NCBI GenBank assembly: GCA_022842205.1
Contig: JALHQA010000008.1
Coordinates: forward strand, 62,001-126,000
DNA: 64,000 nucleotides
DNA from: Hyphomicrobiales bacterium
Lineage (GTDB): Bacteria > Pseudomonadota > Alphaproteobacteria > Rhizobiales > Methylopilaceae
Reading direction: 5' to 3'
Within the stretch, counting starts at the first letter, position 1. Each line of letters begins with the position of its first letter. The notes under the pieces were generated by a model that was not told the DNA's origin, ran no database searches, and saw only the letters and a program-made list of their open reading frames with translations. Positions 45,408 to 54,047 of this stretch are shown here, piece by piece. A program made the translations under genes and the position numbers.

Positions 45408-45788
45408 TCATCTCGCGCCGCCCGGCCAGAACAGCCACAGCAGCCAGCCCGCGGTGGCGATCCAGATCAGGACGATCAGAAGCCCGCCGCTCCTGCTGGC
45501 GGGCTTTTCCGCGATTTTCAGGGCGGCGGCACGATGCTCGGCCATGATCGCCGGGTCGATCAGTTTGACGAGGCCGAGGATCGCCAGCGGCAGCAGGATG
45601 ATCTCGTCGAGATAGCCGAGGACCGGGATGAAATCTGGAATGAGGTCGATGGGCGACAGCGCATAGGCGGCAACCAGAGCCGCCAGCATTTTGATCCAGA
45701 ACGGCACGCGCGGGTCGCGCGCCGCGAGCCACAGCGCCACGACATCGCGGCGGATAAGCCTCGCCCAGTCTTTCAGCCGGGCGAGCAC
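45408..45788 (-). CDS. YkvA (DUF1232) family membrane protein
   Basis: A 126-residue protein with the YkvA core PFWIKMLAALVAAYALSPIDLIPDFIPVLGYLDEIILLPLAILGLVKLI (residues ~29-78) and a C-terminal hydrophobic helix (GLLIVLIWIATAGWLLWLFWPGG) missing in the other YkvA protein of this window. Function is unknown. It lies 3 nt after acs on the same strand and is likely co-transcribed. Confidence 0.9.
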   Translation of the reverse strand: MLARLKDWARLIRRDVVALWLAARDPRVPFWIKMLAALVAAYALSPIDLIPDFIPVLGYLDEIILLPLAILGLVKLIDPAIMAEHRAAALKIAEKPASRSGGLLIVLIWIATAGWLLWLFWPGGAR

Positions 45789-45791
45789 GGT

Positions 45792-47741
45792 CTATTCCGC
45801 GGGCTGACGGTTGGCGCGGTTCTGCACGAGGTCGTCGACGACGGCCGGATCGGCGAGGGTCGTCGTGTCGCCGAGATTGCCGAAATCGTCCTCGGCGATC
45901 TTGCGCAGGATGCGCCGCATGATCTTGCCGGAGCGCGTCTTCGGCAGGCCGGGCGCGAACTGGATGAGATCGGGTGATGCGATCGGCCCGATTTCCTTGC
46001 GCACCCACTGCACGAGCTCCTTCTTCAGCTCGTCCGTACCGTTCTCTCCGGCCATCAGCGTCACGTAGGCGTAGATGCCCTGGCCCTTGATGCTGTGCGG
46101 ATAACCGACGACCGCGGCCTCCGAGACTTTCGGGTGGGAAACGAGCGCGCTCTCGACCTCGGCGGTGCCGAGCCGGTGTCCGGACACGTTGAGAACGTCA
46201 TCGACGCGGCCGGTGATCCAGTAATAGCCGTCCTCGTCGCGGCGGCAGCCGTCGCCGGTGAAATATGTGTTCGGATAGGCGGAGAAATAGGTCTCCATGA
46301 AACGCTGATGATCGCCATAGACCGTGCGCATCTGGCCCGGCCAGCTGTCTGTAATGACGAGATTGCCGGCACCCGCGCCCTCGATCACTTTGCCCTCCGC
46401 ATCGACGATTTCGGGCTTCACGCCGAAAAACGGGGTCGTTGCGGAACCGGGCTTCAGCGGCGTTGCGCCCGGCAGCGGCGTGATCAGGTGGCCGCCGGTC
46501 TCGGTCTGCCACCATGTGTCGATCACGGGACAACGGCTGTCGCCGACGACGCGGTAATACCATTCCCAGGCTTCCGGATTGATCGGCTCGCCGACGGTTG
46601 CGAGAAGCCTGAGCGATTTGCGGCTCGTCTTCTTCACCGGCTCGTCACCCGCGCCCATCAGCGCACGGATGGCGGTCGGCGCGGTGTAGAAGATGTTGAC
46701 CTTGTGCTTGTCGACGACCTCCCAGAAACGGGATGTCGTCGGATAGTTCGGCACGCCCTCGAACATCAGCGTCGTCGCGCCGTTGGCGAGCGGTCCATAA
46801 AGCACATACGAGTGGCCCGTCACCCAGCCGACATCGGCGGTGCACCAGTAGATGTCGCCGTCGTGGTAATCGAACGACATCTGGTGGGTGAAGCTGGCGA
46901 AGACGAGATAGCCGCCCGTCGTGTGCAGCACGCCCTTGGGCTTTCCGGTCGAGCCCGACGTATAGAGGATGAACAGCGGGTCTTCCGCGTTCATTTCTTC
47001 GGCCGGGCAGTCGCCGGGGGCGTCCTTCGACAGCGCGTGATACCAGTGGTCGCGGCCGGATGTCATCGCGACATCCGCGCCGGTGTGGCGCACGACCACG
47101 ACGGATTTCACGCCGGCGCATTTGTCCAGCGCCGCGTCGATATTGGCTTTCAGCGGAATCTTGCGGCCGCCGCGCACGCCCTCGTCGGCGGTTATGACGA
47201 ATTCGGATTTGCAATCGTCGATACGGCCGGCAATCGAATCCGGCGAGAATCCGCCGAACACCACCGAATGCACGGCGCCGATACGCGTGCAGGCCAGCAT
47301 CGCATAGGCGGCTTCGGGGATCATCGGCATGTAGATCGTGACGCGGTCGCCCTTCTTCACGCCTTGCGCCTTCAGCACATTGGCGAAGCGGCAGGTCTCC
47401 TCGAACAGTTCGCGATAGGTGATCTTGCGCACCGCACCGTTCGGATCGTCCGGCTCGAAGATGATGGCGATCTGGTCGCCGCGCTTCTCGAGATGGCGGT
47501 CGACGCAATTGGCCGAGACGTTGAGGGCGCCATCCTCGTACCATTTGATCAAGACCTTGCCGGGAGCAAAACTCGTATTTTTCACTTTGGTGAAGGGCTT
47601 GATCCAGTCGAGCCGCTTGCCTACCTCGCCCCAGAATCCGTCCGGATCGGAAATGGAGCGCTGATAGAGCTTTTTGTATTCGCCGGCATCGACAAAGGCG
47701 CGCTGGGCCCAATCGGATGTGACGGGATGAATCTCGGCCAT
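45792..47741 (-). CDS. acs: Acetyl-CoA synthetase
   Basis: Acs activates acetate to acetyl-CoA with ATP. The 649-residue ANL enzyme has [23 protein letters not shown] near 259-281, [11 protein letters not shown] near 412, [41 protein letters not shown] and [17 protein letters not shown] near 600. The lysine in SGKIMRR is the conserved site whose acetylation inactivates Acs in many bacteria. ATG 47741 begins [13 protein letters not shown] with GGAGGA upstream. A YkvA gene follows 3 nt later. Confidence 0.97.
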   Translation of the reverse strand: MAEIHPVTSDWAQRAFVDAGEYKKLYQRSISDPDGFWGEVGKRLDWIKPFTKVKNTSFAPGKVLIKWYEDGALNVSANCVDRHLEKRGDQIAIIFEPDDPNGAVRKITYRELFEETCRFANVLKAQGVKKGDRVTIYMPMIPEAAYAMLACTRIGAVHSVVFGGFSPDSIAGRIDDCKSEFVITADEGVRGGRKIPLKANIDAALDKCAGVKSVVVVRHTGADVAMTSGRDHWYHALSKDAPGDCPAEEMNAEDPLFILYTSGSTGKPKGVLHTTGGYLVFASFTHQMSFDYHDGDIYWCTADVGWVTGHSYVLYGPLANGATTLMFEGVPNYPTTSRFWEVVDKHKVNIFYTAPTAIRALMGAGDEPVKKTSRKSLRLLATVGEPINPEAWEWYYRVVGDSRCPVIDTWWQTETGGHLITPLPGATPLKPGSATTPFFGVKPEIVDAEGKVIEGAGAGNLVITDSWPGQMRTVYGDHQRFMETYFSAYPNTYFTGDGCRRDEDGYYWITGRVDDVLNVSGHRLGTAEVESALVSHPKVSEAAVVGYPHSIKGQGIYAYVTLMAGENGTDELKKELVQWVRKEIGPIASPDLIQFAPGLPKTRSGKIMRRILRKIAEDDFGNLGDTTTLADPAVVDDLVQNRANRQPAE

Positions 47742-47828
47742 TTTTCCTCCGCGCGCCCGGTCTTGGATTCGGGTCTCTTTCTGTCCCCGATTATGGCAAG
47801 GGGAGCCAGTGAGGCAAGCAGACGAAGG

Positions 47829-48239
47829 TCAGACGCCGAACAGACCGATGACAAGGCCCTGAACCACGAGAACCGCCAGCCAATGGCCGGAGTCGATCGC
47901 GGTGAGCCTCCAGGGGCGCCCGGGAAAGGCATTGTTGGTTGCGATTGTGGTGACGACGAAGCCGAGCCAGGCCAATGCTCCCGCGCAAATGCCGTTCGCA
48001 ATGTTCACCTCGCCGAAGCGGCCGATGAACACCGCCAGCACCCACGCCATCATCGCATTGGCGATGATCGAGACGATGAACGGCACTGCCGAAGCGCCCT
48101 TGCCGCTCATCTCCGTGGGATCGATGCCGACGGCTTTCAGCCACGGCTTCCCGAACAGCACGGTGTACCAGACGGCGCCCGTGGCAAATCCGGCGATGGT
48201 CGCGACCAGCACGGCGAGATAGTTGACGGTAAAGTTCAT
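47829..48239 (-). CDS. DUF1761 family membrane protein
   Basis: A 136-residue protein with four predicted helices. The N-terminal pattern NYLAVLVATIAGFATGAVWYTVLFGKPWLKAVG and the later WLGFVVTTIATNNAFPGRPWRLTAIDSGHWLAVLVVQG are the DUF1761 signatures. Function is unknown. GGGAG precedes the ATG. It is read toward acs, which starts 87 nt downstream. A 388-bp structured gap lies upstream of it. Confidence 0.88.
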   Translation of the reverse strand: MNFTVNYLAVLVATIAGFATGAVWYTVLFGKPWLKAVGIDPTEMSGKGASAVPFIVSIIANAMMAWVLAVFIGRFGEVNIANGICAGALAWLGFVVTTIATNNAFPGRPWRLTAIDSGHWLAVLVVQGLVIGLFGV

Positions 48240-48627
48240 TGCGTTCTCCCGCGGGAGAGGCTAGCGGGGCCGCCGGAAAAGGAAAGCCCAGGCTCCGGCG
48301 CTGCGGGCGCGCGTTACCCCTGCTACAGGGTGCGCACACCGGCGAACTACGGGCCTGGGCGATTCTGCCCGAACCAGAAGGCTGTTTCTAGAAAACAGCC
48401 GGAGTAGACCGGAGGAGTACATCCGTCCGTCCGGTCGCTTCGCCAGCTGCTCAGTCGATGAGACCGAGGCGGCGATGCCTCGCTGTCTGGTTGGGTTTCG
48501 CTGATATGGGGGCTATCAGCGCGGTTACAAGGGGCAACATGCAGCCCCGGCCCGAATGGCCCGGACGAACCGAACCAGTCATCCTGTGATGATGCAGGTT
48601 TTTAGTGACCGATTTATGAAGGACGGC
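48240..48627. ncRNA. Gene-free 388-bp gap with dense secondary structure; candidate structured RNA
   Basis: No credible reading frame is present. Several stable hairpins are: 48380-48400 (GGCTGTTT/AAACAGCC), 48407-48436 (GACCGGA/TCCGGTC), 48465-48482 (CGAGGC/GCCTCG) and 48499-48521 (CGCTGATA/TATCAGCG). Another is 48531-48548 (GGGGC/GCCCC). A longer-range stem, CTGGTTGGGTTT (48487-48498) with GAACCGAACCAG (48569-48580), has one mismatch and one G-U pair and encloses the last two hairpins, giving a multibranch fold. TTTTT at 48599-48603 could end a plus-strand transcript. The strand is unsettled because DNA palindromes fold on both. I find none of the hallmark motifs of RNase P RNA, tmRNA, 6S or SRP RNA. 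Confidence 0.4.
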
Positions 48628-49047
48628 TCACTCCGTCACGCCGGCCATCTTGCAGACGATCTTCCATTCGTCCGCCGTGACTGGCTGTACTGACAGCCGC
48701 GCCGACGTCACGAGCGCCATCTTGGCGAGTTTCGGCGTGTCCTTGACCTGCGCAAGGGTGACGGGTTTTGGCACGTCCCTCACGGCACGGATATCGACGC
48801 ATTCCCACTGGCCGGTCGTGTCGGTCGAATCCGGATGGGCGAGCTTGCAGACCTCGACGATGCCGACAACGTCCTTCGTCGCATTGGAATGATAGAAAAA
48901 GCCGCGGTCGCCGATCTTCATCTGGCGCATATTGTTGCGCGCAAGGTAATTGCGCACGCCGTCCCATTCCTGTCCGGCCTTGCCCTTCTTCTTCAAATCG
49001 TCGAACGAAAAGACGTCGGGTTCGGACTTGAACAGCCAGTACTGCAT
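48628..49047 (-). CDS. EVE-domain protein
   Basis: A 139-residue single EVE domain: MQYWLFKSEPDVFSFDDLKKKG, then WDGVRNYLARNNMRQMKIGDRGFFYHSNATKDVVGIVEV (near 29-68) with the conserved VRNYxARN and FFYHS motifs. EVE is a PUA-like fold that recognises modified bases in DNA or RNA; stand-alone copies in alphaproteobacteria have unknown ligands. Its start codon directly abuts the gpsA stop with no intervening base. It is the last gene of tsaD-gpsA-EVE. Confidence 0.93.
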   Translation of the reverse strand: MQYWLFKSEPDVFSFDDLKKKGKAGQEWDGVRNYLARNNMRQMKIGDRGFFYHSNATKDVVGIVEVCKLAHPDSTDTTGQWECVDIRAVRDVPKPVTLAQVKDTPKLAKMALVTSARLSVQPVTADEWKIVCKMAGVTE

Positions 49048-50028
49048 TCATTCCTCCGCCGTCAGCGGCCGGGCGAGCAGCGTCTCCACGGCCTCGCCCA
49101 CCGAAATCGTGCGTTCCAGGACATCCCGCACCGCGCTCGCGATGGGCATGTCGACACCATTCTTTTCGCCGAGCTCGGCCAGCGCTTCGGCCGTGAAAGC
49201 GCCTTCCGCCAGCTTGTCATTCGGCGCCTCGCCGCGGCCGATGGCCATGCCATAGGAGAAATTGCGCGATTGCGGCGATGTCGCCGTCAATACGAGATCG
49301 CCGAGGCCCGACAGGCCCATCAGCGTTTCGGGCCGCGCGCCGAGCGCCGCGCCGAAGCGGCGGAGTTCCGCAAAGCCGCGGGCGATGAACGCCGCGCCGG
49401 CGCTCTGGCCGAGATTGCGCCCGGCGGCGATGCCGGCGCCGATTGCGAGCACGTTCTTGGCCGCGCCGCCGATCTCGACACCGAGCACATCGTCGGAATG
49501 ATAGAGGCGCAGTCCCGGCGAGGCGAGGGCGCGGCCGATATCGGCGGCGAGCCATTCGTCCTGTGCCGCGATGGTGACGGCCGCCGGAAGCCCGCGCGCC
49601 ACTTCCGCGGCGAAGCTCGGACCGGACAGTGCGGCCGCCGGATTGCGCGGCAGCATCTCCTTGAGGATTTGCGACATGAAAGCGAGCGTTCCGCGCTCGA
49701 TGCCCTTGGCGCAGGAGATGGCGGGCGCGCCGGGTTTCAGATACGCGCCGGCGACGGCCAGCGTCTCGCGCATATATTGCGCGGGCACGGCAATCAGCAC
49801 GGCGTCCGCCGACGCAATGTCGGCAATATCCGAAGTCGGCGTCACGCGGTCGTGCAATGGCACGTCCGGCAGGTAGCGCGTATTGACGCGATCGCGCTTG
49901 AGCGAATCGGCCTGCGCCGTGTCGATCTCCCACATGACGACGTCGCGTCCGGCGCGGGAGGCGGCATTGGCGAGCGCGGTACCCCACGCGCCGCCGCCGA
50001 GTACGGCGATCGAGGCGAACGAGGTCAT
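49048..50028 (-). CDS. gpsA: Glycerol-3-phosphate dehydrogenase [NAD(P)+]
   Basis: GpsA reduces dihydroxyacetone phosphate to sn-glycerol-3-phosphate for phospholipid synthesis. The 326-residue protein has the Rossmann motif [12 protein letters not shown] (residues 9-20), [12 protein letters not shown] near 104, the [20 protein letters not shown] segment, catalytic-lysine region [18 protein letters not shown] near 183-200, and [23 protein letters not shown]. It overlaps tsaD by 4 nt (ATGA). Confidence 0.97.
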   Translation of the reverse strand: MTSFASIAVLGGGAWGTALANAASRAGRDVVMWEIDTAQADSLKRDRVNTRYLPDVPLHDRVTPTSDIADIASADAVLIAVPAQYMRETLAVAGAYLKPGAPAISCAKGIERGTLAFMSQILKEMLPRNPAAALSGPSFAAEVARGLPAAVTIAAQDEWLAADIGRALASPGLRLYHSDDVLGVEIGGAAKNVLAIGAGIAAGRNLGQSAGAAFIARGFAELRRFGAALGARPETLMGLSGLGDLVLTATSPQSRNFSYGMAIGRGEAPNDKLAEGAFTAEALAELGEKNGVDMPIASAVRDVLERTISVGEAVETLLARPLTAEE

Positions 50029-51080
50029 GCGCGCGCTCCCGGTGCTGCGGCGTTCTCATCAAGCGGCCAGCGCGCGCGCGGCGCGAAGCTCAAGGGATCG
50101 CGCAGGCCCATCGACAGGCGCTCCAGCCCGGCCCAGGCGATCATCGCGCCGTTGTCGCCGCACAATTGAAGGGGCGGCGCCAGCATCGGAATCCTGAAGT
50201 GATCGCTGAGCCGCTGAAGCCCCTCGCGCAGCGCCATATTGGCCGCAACGCCGCCAGCGACAACGAGCGCGGTCGGCTGCCCATACCGCGTCTTGAACTG
50301 CGACAGCGCGACGCGAACCCTGTCCAGCACCATGTCGAGTACCGCGGCCTGGAATCCGGCGCAGAGATCGGCAACATCCTTGTCGTTCAGCGGAGCGGTC
50401 CTTTCGGCTTCGATGCGCACGGCGGTCTTCAGGCCCGACAGCGAGAAATTCGGTTCCGGCCGGCCGACCATCGGGCGCGGGAAGGCAAAGCGCTCCGGAT
50501 TGCCGTTCGTTGCCAGCCGTTCCACCGCCGGCCCGCCCGGATAGCCGAGCCCGAGAAGTTTTGCGACCTTGTCAAACGCCTCGCCGATGGCGTCGTCGAT
50601 TGTCGTCCCGAGCCGGGTGTATTTCCCGACGCCCTCGACCGCGACCAGCTGCGAATGCCCGCCCGATGCGAGCAGAAGGAGATAGGGGAACTGCACATTG
50701 TCCGTCAGGCGCGCCGTCAGCGCGTGGCCCTCGAGATGGTTGATGGCGAGGAAGGGGCGTCCCGCGGCGAAGGCGATGGCTTTCGCCGTTGTCAGGCCGA
50801 CGATGACGCCGCCGATCAGGCCCGGCCCGCCGGCTGCCGCCACGCCGTCGATCTGGTTGATAGTGAGATCGGCGCTCTGCATGGCCTGGGCGACGATGCG
50901 GTCGACAGCATCGACATGGGCGCGCGAGGCGATTTCCGGCACGACGCCGCCATAGGCCGCGTGGCGCTTGGCCTGGGACAGGATGGCATTGGACAGGATG
51001 CGTCCGGAGCCGTCGGGAAGGCGCTCCACAACGGCGGCGGCCGTTTCGTCGCAGGTTGTCTCGATGCCGAGCACGCGCAT
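50025..51080 (-). CDS. tsaD: tRNA N6-adenosine threonylcarbamoyltransferase TsaD
   Basis: TsaD with TsaB/TsaE transfers threonylcarbamoyl to A37 of ANN-decoding tRNAs. The 351-residue ASKHA protein starts [17 protein letters not shown]. The metal-binding INHLEGHA gives His115 and His119, and [19 protein letters not shown] and [15 protein letters not shown] are family signatures. It is the first gene of the leftward tsaD-gpsA-EVE group and divergent from hemC. MtaB, which acts on its product, is encoded at 8.6-9.9 kb. Confidence 0.97.
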   Translation of the reverse strand: MRVLGIETTCDETAAAVVERLPDGSGRILSNAILSQAKRHAAYGGVVPEIASRAHVDAVDRIVAQAMQSADLTINQIDGVAAAGGPGLIGGVIVGLTTAKAIAFAAGRPFLAINHLEGHALTARLTDNVQFPYLLLLASGGHSQLVAVEGVGKYTRLGTTIDDAIGEAFDKVAKLLGLGYPGGPAVERLATNGNPERFAFPRPMVGRPEPNFSLSGLKTAVRIEAERTAPLNDKDVADLCAGFQAAVLDMVLDRVRVALSQFKTRYGQPTALVVAGGVAANMALREGLQRLSDHFRIPMLAPPLQLCGDNGAMIAWAGLERLSMGLRDPLSFAPRARWPLDENAAAPGARA

Positions 51081-51189
51081 AACAGGTTCCAGATAAGGTA
51101 AGCCGCATTCCCGAGGTTTCGGGAAGCGCTGTCACCCTATAATCTCGGGTGCCGCCCCGCCACAACCAAGACCAGGCCCCGAACACCCT

Positions 51190-52119
51190 ATGACAGCTCC
51201 TTTTCTCCGCATCGGCACGCGCGGATCGCCGCTCGCGCTGTGGCAGGCCCGCGCGGTGCGGAGCGCTCTCTCCGCGGCGCATGCGGTCTCCGAGGAGGAG
51301 ATCGAGATCCTCGTGATACGCACCTCTGGCGATCAGGTGCATGACCGCCCGCTGGCCGATGTCGGCGGCAAGGGCCTGTTCACCAAGGAAATCGAGGAGG
51401 CGCTGCTCGACGGCCGGGTCGATCTTGCCGTTCATTCGGCCAAGGATGTTCCGACCTTTTTGCCGGAGGGCCTTGGTCTCGCCGCCTGCCTTCCGCGCGC
51501 CGATGTGCGCGATGCGCTGATCGCGCCGGAATACAAGACTTTGGGCGCGCTGCCGGTCGGCGCGGTGGTCGGCACGGCGTCGGTGCGCCGCTCCGCGCTG
51601 GTGAAACGGCTGCGGCCGGATCTCAAAACCGTGCTTCTGCGCGGCAATGTCGAAACGCGGTTGAGGCGCGTCGAAGCCGGCGAGATGCAGGCGACATTGC
51701 TGGCGCTGGCCGGATTGACGCGGCTCGGGCTCGAAACCCATGCCACGGAAATCTTCGACGTCGAAACCTTTCTGCCGGCCTGCGGGCAGGGCGCGGTCGC
51801 CATCGAAATCCGCAGCGCTGACATGGGGGCATCGACTCGCGTTTCCGCCATCGACCATCGCGATACCTCGCTTGCGCTCGCCGCCGAGCGCGCGATGCTC
51901 GGCGTGCTCGACGGCTCGTGCAGGACGCCCATTGCCGGCCATGCGAAGCTGTCGGGTGATGTTCTGGCGCTTGAGGGTCTCGTCGTCGCGCCGGACGGTT
52001 CCGATGTATGGACGGTGACGCGGCAGGGGCCGGCCTCCGAAGCCGAAGCCGTCGGGCGCGAGGCGGGCGAGGAGCTTCTCGCCCGTGTGCCGCGCGGCAT
52101 CATCGCGGAGGGCGTCTGA
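51190..52119 (+). CDS. hemC: Porphobilinogen deaminase (hydroxymethylbilane synthase)
   Basis: HemC polymerises four porphobilinogens into hydroxymethylbilane. The 309-residue protein begins FLRIGTRGSPLALWQARAV and has SAKDVPT near 85, ASVRRSALVKRLRPDL, LRGNVETRLRR and the dipyrromethane-cofactor cysteine in DGSCRTPIAGHA (near 243). It heads hemC-hemD-Mic60-hemY and is divergent from tsaD by 109 nt. Its TGA shares a base with the hemD ATG. Confidence 0.97.
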   Translation: MTAPFLRIGTRGSPLALWQARAVRSALSAAHAVSEEEIEILVIRTSGDQVHDRPLADVGGKGLFTKEIEEALLDGRVDLAVHSAKDVPTFLPEGLGLAACLPRADVRDALIAPEYKTLGALPVGAVVGTASVRRSALVKRLRPDLKTVLLRGNVETRLRRVEAGEMQATLLALAGLTRLGLETHATEIFDVETFLPACGQGAVAIEIRSADMGASTRVSAIDHRDTSLALAAERAMLGVLDGSCRTPIAGHAKLSGDVLALEGLVVAPDGSDVWTVTRQGPASEAEAVGREAGEELLARVPRGIIAEGV

Positions 52120-52820
52120 TGGCCGTTCTCGTCACCCGCCCGGAAGAGGCCGCGCGCCGCACCGCCGAGCGTCTCGAAGCGCTTGGCTTCGAGGTCGTGC
52201 GCGCGCCGCTGCTTGAGCTTGAATTCACGGTTCCCGAAACGCTTGCCGGTGACGGGCTTCTCGACGGCGTCATCGTCACATCGGCGAACGGCGCCCATGC
52301 CGTTGCCGGACACCCGCATCTTTCGCGCCTGACAAAACTTCCCGTATGGACGGTCGGGTCTCGGACTACAGACGCCGCCATAAAGATCGGCTTCGGCCCG
52401 CCCGCGTTCGAGGCGCTGGACGCCGTTGCCCTCGGCTTACGCCTGTCCGAAGAGCCGCCGCTGCGCCTGCTCTATCTCGCCGCCGAGCAGCGCTCGGGCG
52501 ATTTTTCCCGCCTGGCGCCGAAACACGAGGTCGATATACGCGTCGTCTATCGCGCGCTGGCGAAAACGGAGTTCCCTGTGGATGCCGCGGCGGCGCTGAG
52601 CGCCGGGCGCATCAGCGAGGTGCTGCATTATTCCCGGCGTCTTGCAGAGACTTATGTGGCGCTGGCGGGCGCCGCCGGTCTCGCCGGGGCGGCCTTGCGT
52701 CCGCGCCAGCTCTGCCTGTCGGACCAGGTCGCTGAACCGCTGCGCCGGGCCGGAGCCGCCGGTATCGAAGTGGCGTCGTCTCCGCGCGAAGACGATTTGC
52801 TAACGCTTCTCGGGGCCTGA
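52119..52820 (+). CDS. hemD: Uroporphyrinogen-III synthase
   Basis: HemD cyclises hydroxymethylbilane to uroporphyrinogen III. HemD sequences vary greatly; this 233-residue protein shows MAVLVTRPEEAARRTAERLEALG, DGVIVTSANGAHAV near 49-62, PVWTVGSRTTDAA and a second half with YLAAEQRSGDF and VVYRALAKTEFP. The start overlaps the hemC stop by one base. Position directly after hemC makes the call secure despite the low sequence conservation of the family. Confidence 0.93.
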   Translation: MAVLVTRPEEAARRTAERLEALGFEVVRAPLLELEFTVPETLAGDGLLDGVIVTSANGAHAVAGHPHLSRLTKLPVWTVGSRTTDAAIKIGFGPPAFEALDAVALGLRLSEEPPLRLLYLAAEQRSGDFSRLAPKHEVDIRVVYRALAKTEFPVDAAAALSAGRISEVLHYSRRLAETYVALAGAAGLAGAALRPRQLCLSDQVAEPLRRAGAAGIEVASSPREDDLLTLLGA

Positions 52821-52880
52821 TTGCTCGCCAACCGTCGGGCGGGGCGTTAGATAAGACTGGCTGATTCAGGAGCGAGTGTG

Positions 52881-54047
52881 ATGGCGGACGCGGAGGATCG
52901 CGGCCAGGGCGAAAAGCCTTCCCGGAAAAGATCGATGAAGCCGCAGCCCGGCGTCATCGACGCCGAAGCCGAGGAGATCGGCCGCGAGCCGCCTCCCGCG
53001 CAGGCGGGCGAGCAGGCTGCGTCTCCCGGCGACGACGGCGATATCGGCGAAGCCGAGCCTCGTTCGCCGCTCGGCGCGCTGGTTGCCGCAGGCCTTGCCG
53101 GCGCGGTCATTGCCATCGTGCTGCTGATGATCCTTCTGGCATCCGAACTGATCCCGCTGCGCACTGACGATCCGGCGCTTGGCAGCCGCGTTGCCGAGCT
53201 CGAGGCCGTTATCGCCCAAGGCGGTCTCGACCGCCCTCCGCCGACACCGATTGCGGACGACAGCGCGCTGCGGTCGGAGATCGCGGCGCTGAAACAGCAG
53301 GTCGAACAGCTTGCATCCGCGCCCTCCGCCGGGGGGGCGCCGGACACCGCGCTGCAGGCGCGCGTCGACGAACTCTCCACGCGGCTCGATTCCGTTGCGA
53401 AACTTGCCGAAGAACGCACCGACACCGCCGCGCTCGACCGGCTTTCGGCGCGTGTCGATGAGCTCGCCGCGAAGGCGGCGGAGCCTCCGCCGCCGGACCC
53501 GTCGGTCCAGGCCGCGTTGGCCGGGTCGCGCAGCACCGCCGCGCTGGCGTCGATCGCAGCACTGGAAAGCGCCGTTGCGCGGGGGGCGCCCTATGCAGCG
53601 GCGTTGGCCGCGGTGCGGAGCCACCTGCCGGATGCGCCCGTGGGCGCCCTCGAAAACGGGGCGGGCAACGGCCTGTCGTCCGCCGCTCTTCTCGCAGACC
53701 GCCTGTCTGCGAAGCTGGAGAACGCGCCGTCGCCGCCGAGCCGGGCCGAGGGATTCGTCGATAGACTTGCCGAGGGTGCGCGCGAACTCGTCCGCGTGCG
53801 TCCGGTCGATGGCAGCGTGCCGGTGATTTCGGACAGCGATCCCTGGTCAGCGCGCAATGCAGTGCTTGTCCGGCTGGACCAGCGCGATTTCGCCGCCGCG
53901 CTCGCGGATTGGGAAAAGCTCGATCCGGTGGCCAGGGAAGCGACAAGGGCCGAGGCCGAGGCGCTGAAGGGGCGCCTCGATGCCGACACCGCGCTCGACG
54001 AATTGCGCGCCGCCGCGCTCGGCATCCGGGCGGAGACGTCGCCTTGA
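52881..54047 (+). CDS. Mic60/mitofilin-like inner-membrane protein (COG4223)
   Basis: A 388-residue protein with an acidic, Pro-rich cytoplasmic N-terminus (~65 residues), one membrane helix (near 66-88, LVAAGLAGAVIAIVLLMILLAS), an Ala-rich predicted coiled coil (about 100-190, repeats of RVDELSTRLDS type) and a C-terminal mitofilin-like region (FVDRLAEGARELVRVRPVDG, then LADWEKLDPVAREATRAEAEAL). Alphaproteobacterial Mic60 has this architecture and this place in the heme operon. It shapes or contacts membranes in purple bacteria. I chose ATG 52881 with AGGAG 8 nt upstream. Confidence 0.85.
   Translation: MADAEDRGQGEKPSRKRSMKPQPGVIDAEAEEIGREPPPAQAGEQAASPGDDGDIGEAEPRSPLGALVAAGLAGAVIAIVLLMILLASELIPLRTDDPALGSRVAELEAVIAQGGLDRPPPTPIADDSALRSEIAALKQQVEQLASAPSAGGAPDTALQARVDELSTRLDSVAKLAEERTDTAALDRLSARVDELAAKAAEPPPPDPSVQAALAGSRSTAALASIAALESAVARGAPYAAALAAVRSHLPDAPVGALENGAGNGLSSAALLADRLSAKLENAPSPPSRAEGFVDRLAEGARELVRVRPVDGSVPVISDSDPWSARNAVLVRLDQRDFAAALADWEKLDPVAREATRAEAEALKGRLDADTALDELRAAALGIRAETSP

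Noticed and set aside
46095-48407. 770-codon rightward frame across acs and DUF1761
   Set aside because: Antisense to two conserved genes. Its end runs into the structured gap, but nothing in it looks like protein-family sequence.
48240-48627. RNase P RNA, tmRNA, 6S RNA or SRP RNA in this gap
   Set aside because: Looked for the RNase P GAGGAAAGTCC core, the tmRNA ANDN-type tag and GGTTCRA T-loop, the SRP GGAAGCA-type apical motif and a single long 6S-like hairpin; none is present on either strand. The region is kept only as an unassigned structured candidate.
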